64,000 bases of DNA from Symbiodinium natans (taxonomy: Eukaryota > Sar > Dinophyceae > Suessiales > Symbiodiniaceae), in assembly GCA_905221605.1 (NCBI GenBank), contig CAJNDS010002727.1:146001-210000 (forward strand), given 5' to 3'. Positions within the stretch are counted from its first letter, which is position 1; every line of letters starts with the position of its first letter. The position numbers were made by a program, and so were the translations under genes. Below are positions 1 to 11,923 of this stretch, one piece after another. The notes under the pieces were generated by a model. It saw only the letters and a list, made by a program, of their open reading frames with translations, searched no databases and was not told where the DNA came from.

Positions 1-1473
1 AACAGCAAGACTCGTGCACTCCGGACAGCTGCAAGCAACTCCCCAGAACCAGGCACATCTTCAGAGAAATCGACAGCTCAAAACGGTTGGGTTTTTCCTC
101 TTTTTGCTTTTTGCGATGTCCTTGTGAATTTAAATATGATTCGTACTACAAATTTTCATGGGATTTGCAGCAGATACATCTCCGAGCGAGGATAACACTG
201 AAGCACAACGCCATCTTCTACGGACAACCGGCTAGATGGTTCACGTTGCCCCTGCTGACGATAATGGCAAGCGTAGCAGCTCAATACCTGTGACTCCTGT
301 TATGTAAGCCTCTTAAAGCCAGAGAGTAAGCTCTGCAAACCACTGCATGACCGGAACATGATCAACCCTGTTGAGGGCGTTGAGGTCACACTCGACCCTC
401 CCATCCCGGCTTTTCAGAATAACAACATCGGAAACCAGAGCGGCTGAAGCATGATTCAGGAAACTCTTTCCCAAACCAACAAACAGCGGGTTCGGACACC
501 GGATGACACCGGGATGTAGCACTGAGGCAGCTCAACGGGAAACAACGGGAAACCAGGAAACGTCTGACATGAGGGTTCCCTGGAGGGGCGGGGCAGGGGA
601 AATGGTGCCGGCTGTTTCTGCAAATAGATACCATGGCGGAGCTCTACTACTCTCCATTCCATTGCCCAATACAGCTCCCCTCCTCAGGCACCTATTTGTG
701 CATGACACAGCTTCAGGGCTCATATGGGCCTATTCTCCCTTGCCAGCAGATCCTCATGTCTGACTCAGGCCGAATGGCTGGTTCGAAAACCTGGAAACGA
801 TTCAATGAGAGAAACCAGCAAACGGCTGACTCGCAAACCAGGTCGGAAACCAACTGACTGAAACCTGACTCATGCTGCAGGCATGGATGCTCTGGTGGCC
901 AGATGCTCTCCCCACATGTTTTGCTTTGGCCGGCGTCCGCGCTCTGGTGGCTTGGTGGGTTGGCATGGAATGCGCATGTAACATGTAGCACGGACGTGAT
1001 TGACGTGATTACACACACATACGCACACGGAACACACGTGTAGTCTAGCAGTCCCGTCACTACAGTAGGGTGTGATTCGCACTTTGCGTCTCGTGCTGAT
1101 TGTTGTTCGCAGTTTCTGATTCGAACTGGTTTCTGATGCGAATTTTCTGATCTGGTCGCGCTGCTTCTGATGCGTAGTTCCGGAATCGCACTGGTTTCCG
1201 AGTTGCGGCTGGGTTTCGGGTTCGCAGCTTCTGACTCGTGCCGGCAGATTAGAATTTTGCAGGTGCGTTTCTCTGAATTGCACCCAAGATCGGAACAAGC
1301 GCAGGTCCTCGGTGCCCCTTGAGGCACAAGCTGATACGTATTTATTCATTGAAAGCAGACCCATGCACTCTCGCCGACTGGCGGTCACAAGATGCCAGAC
1401 AAGTCACTGGGACAAAGTCTTGTGTGCAACATTGTGCAACTGTGTGAGGAATGGCAGAGTCAGAGGCCCGGGC
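1..1473. other. Left-edge stretch without a confident gene
   Basis: If the SMC1 gene continues, its final exons should lie here or beyond the edge. I scanned both strands for the Walker B region and found nothing convincing. Positions 313-486 on the minus strand read as SFLNHASAALVSDVVILKS.. to a stop and show only weak similarity to an SMC1 tail. Positions 1060-1240 are a degenerate repeat with words such as TTCTGATNCG and TTCGCA recurring every 20-30 bases. Confidence 0.4.
1060..1240. repeat. Degenerate short tandem repeat
   Basis: Variants of 'tctgattcg', 'tctgatgcg' and 'gttcgcag' recur at irregular 20-30 base spacing. The minus-strand open frame through it is a consequence of the repeat, not a gene. 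Confidence 0.5.
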
Positions 1474-1961
1474 TCACCTCCTGAGAGGAGGTGCATGTCA
1501 CGGAAACGCTTCGCTGGAGGCATCGCAGTGTACTGCCAGCACATTTTAGACGCACATAGGAGCCGCACGAAGCTCAGAGGCTCGAAAGCTCGCAAACGAA
1601 ACTAGGACCAAGTTGGGCCAAGGTTGAAGCAAGGAGAGGCCGGTAAGAGCGATTGCGGCTACCGAATGTAAGCATGACCAGCCTTGATACCACCATTGAA
1701 CGGGTCTTCGGTGTCCTCTGCATCTCAGACGCCATGGATCAAGTTTGCGACAAAACTGCTGACTAACCTGCATCAACGCAACGTGGCCACGCCAAGACTG
1801 TTAGCACTTTACCTTGCAATATCTTGCCATGTATGAAACCCTATGAAGTCCTCCAGGTCCAGGTAGGCTGAACCACCATCGGCTCCGGTGTTTGCTGTGA
1901 GACGGCTGTACACAGGCCCGATAGCAGCCGAGACCTTCTGAAAGCACTCCATGAACTTCTC
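1474..1961 (-). CDS. SMC1: SMC1 C-terminal head microexons with ABC signature
   Basis: Three exons join in one frame. 1851-1961 (111 bp, 37 codons) gives EKFMECFQKVSAAIGPVYSR.. through SAYLDLE. 1683-1715 (33 bp) gives DTEDPFNGGIK, the ENPEEPYLDGI equivalent. 1474-1532 (59 bp) gives YTAMPPAKRFRDM..LSGGE, the SMC1-specific lead-in plus the ABC signature motif. The first intron is GA...AG with AGGAC at both boundaries; the second is GC...AG; the third most likely begins GCCCGG after two bases of the Glu codon. The signature motif contacts ATP bound to the opposite head (SMC3 in cohesin). An exon starting with Lys-Thr-Val should follow but is not visible in 1-1473. Confidence 0.9.
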
Positions 1962-4900
1962 CTGCAGGATCGGTAGCTTCAGTGTGCGTGCAGCTTCCAA
2001 AGGCAAGACCTAGGGCGGCTCCTTGCGCGCTTTGCGCACGGTCTCAAACTTCCGGTCAATGTCCTCGATGCCCTTTCTTGCTGCATCCGCCTCATGGGAT
2101 GCGGCCTGGGCTTTGTCAGGATTCCTCAGGTGGTTTAGTTCACGTGCCTCGCGCTCCTCTCCATGATTTTGTGATCTTGGCAGCTTTTGGCAAACCTGCC
2201 CCTTTCCACCACGGCTGCTTCAACCCTCCCCGAACCCGGACATCAGACATCTCCCCGCGACCCCATGGCCTGCACATTCTCCGCCACTCCCTGCAGCTGC
2301 CCAAGCGCCTGCACAAGAGGTTGAGTAAGCACAGCAAGTCCAAGCGTCAAAGGCTAAACTTGGGCAGCTGAACAGCTTCATCGCACAGATGTCATGCATT
2401 GTAATGCCACGAAGAGAATGATGTGAATTATAAAGAAGCGAACTAGTGAGCGAATGCATGAACTCACTGAACGATTGAACGAAGTGAGACAGGATTTTGG
2501 AAGAGGAAATCATTTGTACCCGCTAGAAAGAACTGGGTGATGAATCCAAGGGTCTAGAACTGTGGGCAAAAGACCTAAATTTTATATTCAAAATGGAATG
2601 CGTGCGTCCTTGCGTCCTTACCATTACATTCAATATGAAAATTAAGGGGTTTTGGGCTAGCACCAGTTCAGAGTTTGCAGGGGGATGCGAGCGCAATTGT
2701 CACCACGTCTTGCGACTGCTCTTTGACGGAAACGACTACAAAAGCCTCGAAATCACATCGACTTCAAACAGGCACTTGACTTCAAACAGGCACTTGTTCT
2801 CGTGCGCCTTCAGATTTGGGCTCAGGCGCTCGAGCTCAAGGCGCAAGCGCTCCAGCTCGCTTCGATACTCCTCCTAGGCTGTGGCAACAACGATGTATCT
2901 GTGTAGAGGTGCCCCAGTGCCCGAACGTTCACAACAGATCATTCCTCGCTACATACCCGAAATGGGCGAGCCACCTCCAACATCTGCGCCGCAGGGCCCT
3001 TGGACGCGGCACGCTTGTCCTTCGAGAGGTGACCAATTAACAAGCGAATCGTCTTTCCCAAAAGCTCTCTCAGGCCTTTGGCCAACTAGGCTGGAGACGA
3101 AGAGCCATGAGTTGCCAATCAAATGGAAAAGTCGGAGGGTTTGTGGAGGGATGTTCGAAGTCCTATACGGGGACAGTCTGTGGAAGCCTGTGCAGGGCTG
3201 CTGCGGTCCTCTGGAAGCAGGGCAAAGTCGATCACAATTTCTTCAACTTCCCCTGTTGAAGGGGAGTGCTGCGTCGGTGCATCAATGGACTGGCTCTCCT
3301 TCGCGCCCAGACCACACATGATGCAGTCTTGTAAAGCTTCGCAAACAACAGCTCTAGTCTTGGCATCTCCTTACATCTTTGACTATGCGGTTCTTGCATG
3401 TTTCATGCTCGCAATTCATTTGCCTCGGCCAACTCCTGCAAAGCCTTTTGGCCCCCACGCAAGAGGGGCACCTTTGGCAGCCAATGGTCAGGGTGCAACA
3501 AAATCAACAAAACCCTACAGTATCCTACAGTAGCCCGTTCAGGCCTCGATTCCATCCACGTGGCTCTGCCGAAGAATTGTCGAGCGGGCACTGATCAAGC
3601 CCTGCCAGAGAGGTTGTCCACTGCTGTCTGCTCTGACTGGCTCAAGATGAGACCGAGAGCTCGTTGGCGCCTGCTGCTCTGAACCCAAGTCGCTGACCTG
3701 CAGAACAGTACAAGAGTGAATAAGACACCAGGCTTGCCGGGAAACAGCCAACATGGACCTTCTTCTCAATAGCCATCAGCTGCTGACGCACATCCTGAAC
3801 AAAATGACATCTGCGAGTGCGTTTTCAGCCCGACATGCAACTCACCCTGCCTTGCCACGCTGCCGCAGTCCTGACAAGGCCTGCATCGGCTCCAAGGAAG
3901 AACCGACAATTTAGGAGCAGCGTGATGAAGCTTTCAGACATGTGCAGAGGGAGCCTTGTCGCACTCACGCTCAGCCGTGTTGCTTTCTGCAAGGCGCTGT
4001 TCGCAGTCAGAAACCTCTCGACACTGAGGAGGCCAAAACAAAAAAACCAAGAAGTCCCAGGCGAAAAGGCTATTGGGCTAGCTCTCAAACACGCGATCAT
4101 CGAAATGATCGTGCCACTGCCTGCGACTCCAGCTTCTCCGCGTCACGCTGCAGCCCAACTTCCTGTCGCCATCGAGTCAGAAACATGGACACAAAAAACA
4201 TGCCAGTGTTAAGAAGAAACTTTTCCCTGCACCATCATGTGCAGCAGATTTCTGCAGCAACGCTACTACCCTCAATTGCAAAAGTGCAGGCAGCATCCTT
4301 CTCACGCAGCTGCTCCACCTGGCACTTCTGCTGATAATGAAAATCACAAGGACAATCCAAAGCTGATTTGTGGGAAAGCACTGCAAGTAGTATGGGACCG
4401 CGGATGATGGCGTGCCTCTTTGCTGAACTTTGCGATAAGCTCTTGGGGGTCCTTGGTTGCCTGCTCTGTAATGGTCTGCTGCAACATGGAGATCTCAGCC
4501 TGCAAAGAGTGCACCAAAACGGACACGAACAAATTGACATGGGCCTCTCTCGTTTGAATGTTGAGTCAACTTCATTGAACGTCAGTACTCTTCTGAGGAG
4601 TGTCCCTCGCCCCACATGGGTTGTCCCAACCTTGATGTTGCGTAGTCGCCGCTGAAGCTCCGACATCTGCACGGCAACCGCCTCTTGTTCACGTCGCCAC
4701 TCACCTTGACCGATCTTCAAAATGGGTGGAACAGCTTCATGGGATCGCGGGTGCCGGGTGAGGCCTCACTGGACGGGCAAGTTCAGATGTGATGTGCGCA
4801 GCGCCGCAATTGAATACAAAAACGTTGCAAAGCGATTGATGTGCTGTTTCAAATATTCCAAACCGGGTAAGAGCGGTTTCAGATGTCAGTACAGAAGAGC

Positions 4901-7900
4901 AATGGTTTGATTGTACAAGTTCGGACCGGGCAGGATAAGGCTTTCGTTCAAAAAGGAGCCAAAACCGGTTGCTGAGCGGCATCACTCGTCGGGGCGAGTG
5001 GATGCTTCAATGAAAAGGCTGTGGTGATTTGGGGTTGAACAACCCCTTCACTTCCGTGAAAAAGCTCTAACCCAAACCTGCAAGGGGCGATGTCTGAAAG
5101 TCTCACACTTCTAGCACTTCTAGCTGCCTAGCTACCGAAAACCTTTCAAACCTACAAAGCCAGGCCCGGGCTCAGGCAAAGTCTCAAAAACCTCTACGCA
5201 AAGGATTGTCACACTTCTTGATGCTAAACAATGTTGACGTGCGGGCTGCAAATTCTTGAGTGACAAGGAACACCCAATGCTCGGTGAGGAGATATCGATG
5301 CTCAGAGCACAGGGATACTACAAGGGAGGGGCTGAACACGCATCTGGCTGTGGAACCACGCACCACCCCAATGTGGAGATGACACACCCGCACGCTTTTG
5401 GCAGCAGATTCCTACGAGACAGGCGTTGCACCTGAGTGCAAAACTCCAATGCGGGACTTGGATCAGTACCAGGCCCTGTTCGGAACGGCAAACCCCAGTG
5501 TGGACGCCGATCGATTTGTATTTACACGGAGCGATGCGAATTAACACCTCCCCACCGGTACCTTGCCTTGAGGTACTCGCTACGCTCAATGAGTTATTGG
5601 TTGATGGTCCGCATCTCACAACGAGGGGCATGCTGAGCGCCAGGAGCTCGACCAGTCACAGCATGGTGCTTTGAGGCAGTGATGCAAATTCGAGCTGTGC
5701 GTCGCAGAGGGGCCATGGGAATGAAGCGATCACGGCAAAACACACCCCTGCGCTTACGGTGTCCAGTTGGCAACTCCAGAAATGGTGGGCGAGGAAGCCG
5801 AAAGGAAAGTACAACGATGAGAAGCCGCATGATGAGCAGAGGAAAGAGAAGCAGCAGAAGGCGGAACAAAAAGGAGCATCAGAAGGAGAAGAAGGATAAG
5901 AACTACTTAAGAACTGCTCGATTCTTTTCACGCCCCAAAACATCAAGAGCCACCACAGCTGCTGGACTGCTGGAGGAGAAGCAGAAGCCGGCCAACGTCA
6001 TGTTACAGAAGACCAAGAACGTGGAGACAAATAAGCAAACATATGAAAAGCTGCTCCAGAAGTTCCAGACTATGCAAGAGAAAGACGAAAACTCACAAAT
6101 GTTCGAACCGACATATAGAACAATATGAACAATATACAGATACAGATGCAGCAAAGAAGGAACTTTTCAATTTCCAGCCCAAGAATCGCCGATGTCTGGG
6201 CCGACCTTGTTCCACCGATCTGAGTTTTGATCAACGAACGCCGTCTCAAGTGGACGTCAGCGGCACTGCTTCCCCTGAGTGTTCTCGAGGATGGCAGTCA
6301 TCCGTGATCTTTTCTGCACGTCGGTCTTGCTCGTCTGGCATCCGGCGGACCTCTATGTCGAGGTGTCTGCGGCGGACAAGGTTGGCGAACCATCTTCTCG
6401 AAGACTTCGCCCAAAATGGCAACAGTAACAGTATGCAACGTAGACAAGAAGCATCAAGGACGCGCGCATGTCAAATTCGTTAAGCACACGCAGAGAGTCG
6501 AGGAGTGGAGCTGGGTTTGTCGTTACGATTGCACGCGTACTTCAACACAGCTACTACCATTGATTCTCTCGAATTTGGATCAGAGTGGCGCTCCAACTTC
6601 CGGACATCATCCACGCCCATGGCACGACTCAAGCTGGTGAAGTGGCCAGCCTCGCAGAGCTGAGAGTTTTATATCTCTTGTCGAAGCGTCCCGCAGTGCT
6701 GAATCCGCGCATAGACCACCAAGGCTCCCACAACGGCCTGGGAGACGCGGGCCTTCAAGAAGTGAGCATTGAAACAGCTGGTAACTCGGTAACGCACGCG
6801 CATGCGCGTCAGTGTGCATCAACACCTGCCTCGACGCTTCGCTGCTCTTCACGGAGGCGGGCCTGACAGGTTTGCTGGCAAGATCTGGCGGGTTTGCGTT
6901 CTCATTCATGTGGTGTAAACAGAGGAACACCTGCGCAATCCACAGACCACAGATGTCAAGAGGACTCTATTTGCAGTTGCCGGCCTCTTCGGCGGCCAAG
7001 CGCTGCGCTTCAGGTTGCAAGGTGCCGAGCGACGCCTCCACGGCGCTGAGTTCCTCTCGCTTCTGTCTTAGCCTCACTGGGATCAGGTTGACCTCTGCAT
7101 GGGTCGCTAGTCAAGGCCGTGTCCTTGGCGGCTTGCAGTTTCTCAACTAACTGAGGCAATTGCTCATCTTGGCAAAGCTGCAAGCGTGTGCTCAACTCCT
7201 GCGCAACCAGAGTCGCCAGACCAGCTTCCAAAGCCACCATCCACAGCATGATGGAGAGCACATGTAACATCATCAAACCAATTGACAGCTCTTTGCTGCT
7301 CTGGGATCCATCTCGGATCACTCTTGAATCCAACGCATGCTTGTTCGATGTTAGGGGTCTCCTGCGCCTTGCTCTCGACACGGCGTAGATCAAACTCCAA
7401 CGATGCCTGATCATGTCTCTGCCCCTGTGCCTAAACAACACAACTTCAGCATACGGCAGTCCTGCCTTCCAGTTTCTTACTCAGCTACTGGTGGAGAAAA
7501 AATGGTGGCTGCCAAGGCGCCACCTCACTCCCGCCCGATGTCTCCAAGGAGTAAATCCTTACGAAGGGCCGAAGGAAACGAGGCAGCGGCGGTGCAAGCT
7601 ACCATGGCAAATGCTCGTTGGAGTCATCAGGCCAGTCCGCTGCAAGATTGATGACAACTTGAGGACAACTGTGACTGACCAGGTGATGGGGTGTCGTTCA
7701 TTCTCAGTCAAAGCAAAATGCACGAAGCTCTTTCGAAGGCAATGGGTGAACGCAACTGAGATGAAGGAAACAAGGCCAGACTCTAAGATGTCTAAGCCAG
7801 GAGCTCATACAATCGCTTGTCGATGGCTTCGAGCCGAGACCTGGTCGCCTCGCATGCGGCTTTTGCACCCCACCACAGCGAAAAGGATGCGGTGATGCGG

Positions 7901-10900
7901 CCTCGACTTCGGTGAGGTCAAAGCGCGTTGCGCCTTCTTGAGTGGCATCAGAGTTGACCTGGCAGATGCGCTGCAAGGTCAGATTGGCAAGATGAGTCCA
8001 CGCATGCTTGCTCTGTCTCGACCAATACGAGGCCCTCACTGACAGGTTGCCATTTTTGGCAATTGCCTCACCTGCGAGGGTCACAACCTGATGCATGGCA
8101 CATCCTTTGAGAAACTTGGACTCTGGAAGTCTCTAGACTCTGGCTTTGGATGTTGCTGGATTCTATTTTCTTAACAGTCAGCCCTCTGGCACTAACAAAC
8201 ATGCAGCGATTCCAGATATTCAGCGTCCTTGAGTCATCCACAGCCCACTGTCCAGAAGAAACAAGATTCTGAAACAAGTGATCATGGTCTGGCAAGGCCT
8301 TGCAGCTCACCCCCAGGTTGCGCGCTTCCTCGAAAGCCAAGCGCCGTCCATCGGCCATGGTATCAGCCTTGGTTGCAACTGCAGCTGGCAGGCCTTATAA
8401 CAATGCGATCGTCTAGCTCGATCGACCCGACCAGTATCCAGTATCTGAGCAAAATCTGGTGTCGAAGTGAACAGGACTGACTGCAGTGTACGAGTAATAC
8501 ATGTGAGGCTACACGGCTACACTTAGCACATGAATGGTTAGCATGCGTTGATTGGGAATTGGTTGGCAGTGAGCGAGATCCGTAGCACCAAGGGCCGGAC
8601 TACAACGACATCGCCAAGCATAAAGTCAAAAGCTCTGGCAAACGTTTCGTCAAAGGCAATGCAATTGAGAGCAAGTCGCAGTCCTGATCAGGGAACAGCC
8701 AGATTGGCGCTGAGTAGGTCAAGATATCAGAAGCTTCACTCCTTCAACAGCTTTGGGACCCGCTCCTTTTTGACTGTGGACAAGGCTTTGCAGACGTGGA
8801 TCTCGGTCACCAATACGGAGATCCGTCATAGGCAGGAATGTCATGGGGGGCAGCATGCGCTCCTTGAGGTAGCGAACACATGCCCTGGCAGTCCCGCTGT
8901 TGTCAACGATCACCGCATCCAGGTAACGTGCAAGCGCCACGTTCACGGCCACGTGTAGACGCTTTTGCGACGGCTTGCACAGATCTACAACTCGCCCGTA
9001 GACTCCAGGGCAGGCCTCTGCCAGACTTGTGCACACCTGAGACAGCTCACGGTCCTTCTCGAGCTGACGTTCCGTCGCCGTGAAATCTTGGATGAGGTTC
9101 ACCAACTGCTGCCTTTCCTGCTGCAGCTGTTCCTTCTCGTCGCAGCGATGGCTGACGGAGCTGCGAAGCTGCGTCAGCTCCCTGAGGCGGTCATTCTTCA
9201 GCACCGTGCCCCGATCCAGCGCCGCCTGCGCCGAGGTCTCTGCCTCACAGATCTCACAGGGCAGTTCAGAGCAGATTTCCGATTCCGGATCAGATTTCAG
9301 CACGGGTTGTGCAAGCCCAGAACACGGGCACACGGAGTGCGAGCAAACGATTCGGTTTCTGCCTCGTTCAGCTCCATGACTCGGTGCTGAAGGTGCGCCT
9401 TCCGTGCCACAGCATCCCTGTGGTCACCCTCTGCCTGGATTCTCTCCGCACCTTGGAGGCTTCTTCTTCAGGGGATTGGGGCCAGGCTTGGGCCTAGTCA
9501 TCCGAGGCCCAAGCGCGCAGCGCGAACCTGATGTTCGATCTGCCGCAGCTCGTCCCCACTGGCTGCTGTGATCTTCTCTGTGGCTTGCTTCACACGCTCG
9601 AACTCCTCGAGAACAGCTCCAACTTCCTACCACGCTGGCCTTGCTACATGCACACAGCTCTCAGGCTCTCAGGCTCTAAGGCTCTAAGGCTCTAAGGTCT
9701 ATTTACCGATAAACCAGGGATGAACCACGTTGTCCGATACATGCCCATGACAAACCCAGCAAGGACAGAATGTCCTCAAGTTGATCTGCTGTGAAGGTCA
9801 CCTTGCTCTCGGCCAAGCCCTTGTTCAAATCTTCCTGCCGGGCCTCCAGCTTTGCCTCTTCCGCACCTCAGCACTGCACATGTCGCATGTTCCAACGCAT
9901 GCAGGGCATGCTTTTGGAATCGCAGGAACACAATTTTGAGTCAAAGTTTGAGTACGGGGCGGAGGCTTTCCAGCTGATCTTGCAGCTTGTTCCGCCTGTG
10001 TGACGGCATGGAACGACGGTTCCGGAGCCGCCATGTGTTGGTAACCATGAAAGAACTCAGAGATGCTCAAGGACCGTGCAAATATCAGTTGAAGGCGTTG
10101 ACGCCTGAATCTTGTCGCGTCTGCTTTCTTGGGATTGAAAGAATCCCAATACTTATGAAAACTTGGAAAACTCGAAAGCACAGAATTTTTTCGACAAACA
10201 GAGGCAAACAGAGGCCCATGGGGCGATGCGCTCTCTCAATGTTGGAGTGAAGAGTAAAGTGTGAAGATGCAAAGATGTGACTTTCCGCGCGAAGACGCGA
10301 GATCCGAGCAAAGACCCGAGAGGCACCCGCATGTACTGACTGAGGTCATGACCCGGGCAAAATCCAGAAAATATAGCTCGGGAATCAATCAACGACGAGC
10401 TGAGTAACAGCTTCTCTGGCCCACAAAATAGCGGAGACCGTGCTTGTCTCGGAGCCAGTATTTCGCGAGGACGTCGGCAGCTTCATACAATCCGATCCCG
10501 ACACAAGCGTGGGTTTACATCATGAGCGAGGCGGTCTTTTGCCTTAGGAAGACCAGATGCTTGCGGAAGGTGCTTTCCCAAGGACATCCTGTTATCTGAG
10601 ATTTCAGGCCACTTCAAACGTGTTGGCCTTTACCTTTGATGAAAAGTCTATGTTGCAGGGGCTTGTCTCACATGTAAATGTCCTGTCCATCCCAAAGGTC
10701 TTTGTGGCTCCGTGCTTTGGACCGCCTTGCCAAAGACTATTTGCTTGTTGAATATCCCCTGAAAGTTGCCGAATTAGGGGGTTCCTCTCTGTTCTTTCTG
10801 ATGGTGATGGCGGATTACAGCTTGTTTTTGCCGCAGCTTTTAATCTTGCTCTCAACCACGTCCCGCTGCATGAGCCTCCTGAGCCTGGGCCAGGAATGGA

Positions 10901-11887
10901 AGCACGTATCGACGGCCAGCGTCGATGACGCGCCACGCGCAAGATGCCAGGTCTTTTCAGCGCCTACATGCCTGTGGTTGGGCTACAGGAGACCAAGAAG
11001 GAGAAGGTTGCATTAGATTCTGCATGCTGCCCGCATACAACCGTCGACAAACGAGGTCCATCCGAGAGTCATCGAAACAAAGGACCATCTGCGCCGATCC
11101 TGGATGAGCAACCGCAAAAAACGCGCAAGGGGCTTGGTCGTTGGCCGTCCTTCGTTTCATCCGCCGTGCTGGAAAACCTTGATTGTGTACGGAGTTGCCT
11201 GTCGTCAACCCAGCAACAGCTCCGATAAGCCTTACGTCAGCAACTCAACATGTAGCATTCGCAACAGGGTCCAATCTGTGAGCTGCGTTTGCTGGATCGC
11301 TCCTGCCTGCTATGGCTGGAGAATGCTGGTAAGGAGACAGGACAGGGGCAGTCCACACCTCGTTGTGAGGGAGACCTCCTGGCCCCCTACAAGTACGTTT
11401 AAACTAGTATTTACCTACTTTGGACGAAAGATTGCACAAGATGTTGGGTTCTGAAAGGCATCAGATGTGTCGGTACTGTTCTTATCACCTCATGCTCGGG
11501 AGTGCATGATTCGGCCTGCGTCCATCCTGCTGAGCAGACTGGGTCATCTCCTCTAGCCTGTGACAAGCACAGGCAAGCTTGAAGTTGGAAAGGCAGCACT
11601 GGCGAGATGCGCAAGCAGACTGATAGAAAGGCGTAGAATTGTTTGATGAAGTGTTGGTTCACAGACCTGCCTCTGCTCCAAAAACTTCTGGCGGCTTCGA
11701 TTCGCAATGCGCTCGGGATTGAGGCGCCTCGGCGAGTAACCACCCAGGATCAAGCGAGTCAAAATCTTGGTGCAGAATGGTGTAGCAGAAGTCTCACTTG
11801 AAGACTTGGCCGCACACTCCGCCTTCGCTTTCAAGCCGCCGAGCTCTTTCTGGACCTCTTAGTGCATGAGAGGGGTTCACAAAAAAT

Positions 11888-11923
<36 letters not shown>

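Noticed and set aside
313-522. Minus-strand frame SFLNHASAALVSD.. as the SMC1 C-terminus
   Set aside because: Similarity to SMC1 tails is too weak and the Walker B exon that must precede it is missing.
713-1388. Two long minus-strand frames (172 and 204 codons) at the left end
   Set aside because: They run through a degenerate short repeat and have biased Arg/Ser/Thr composition in two frames at once; no motif.
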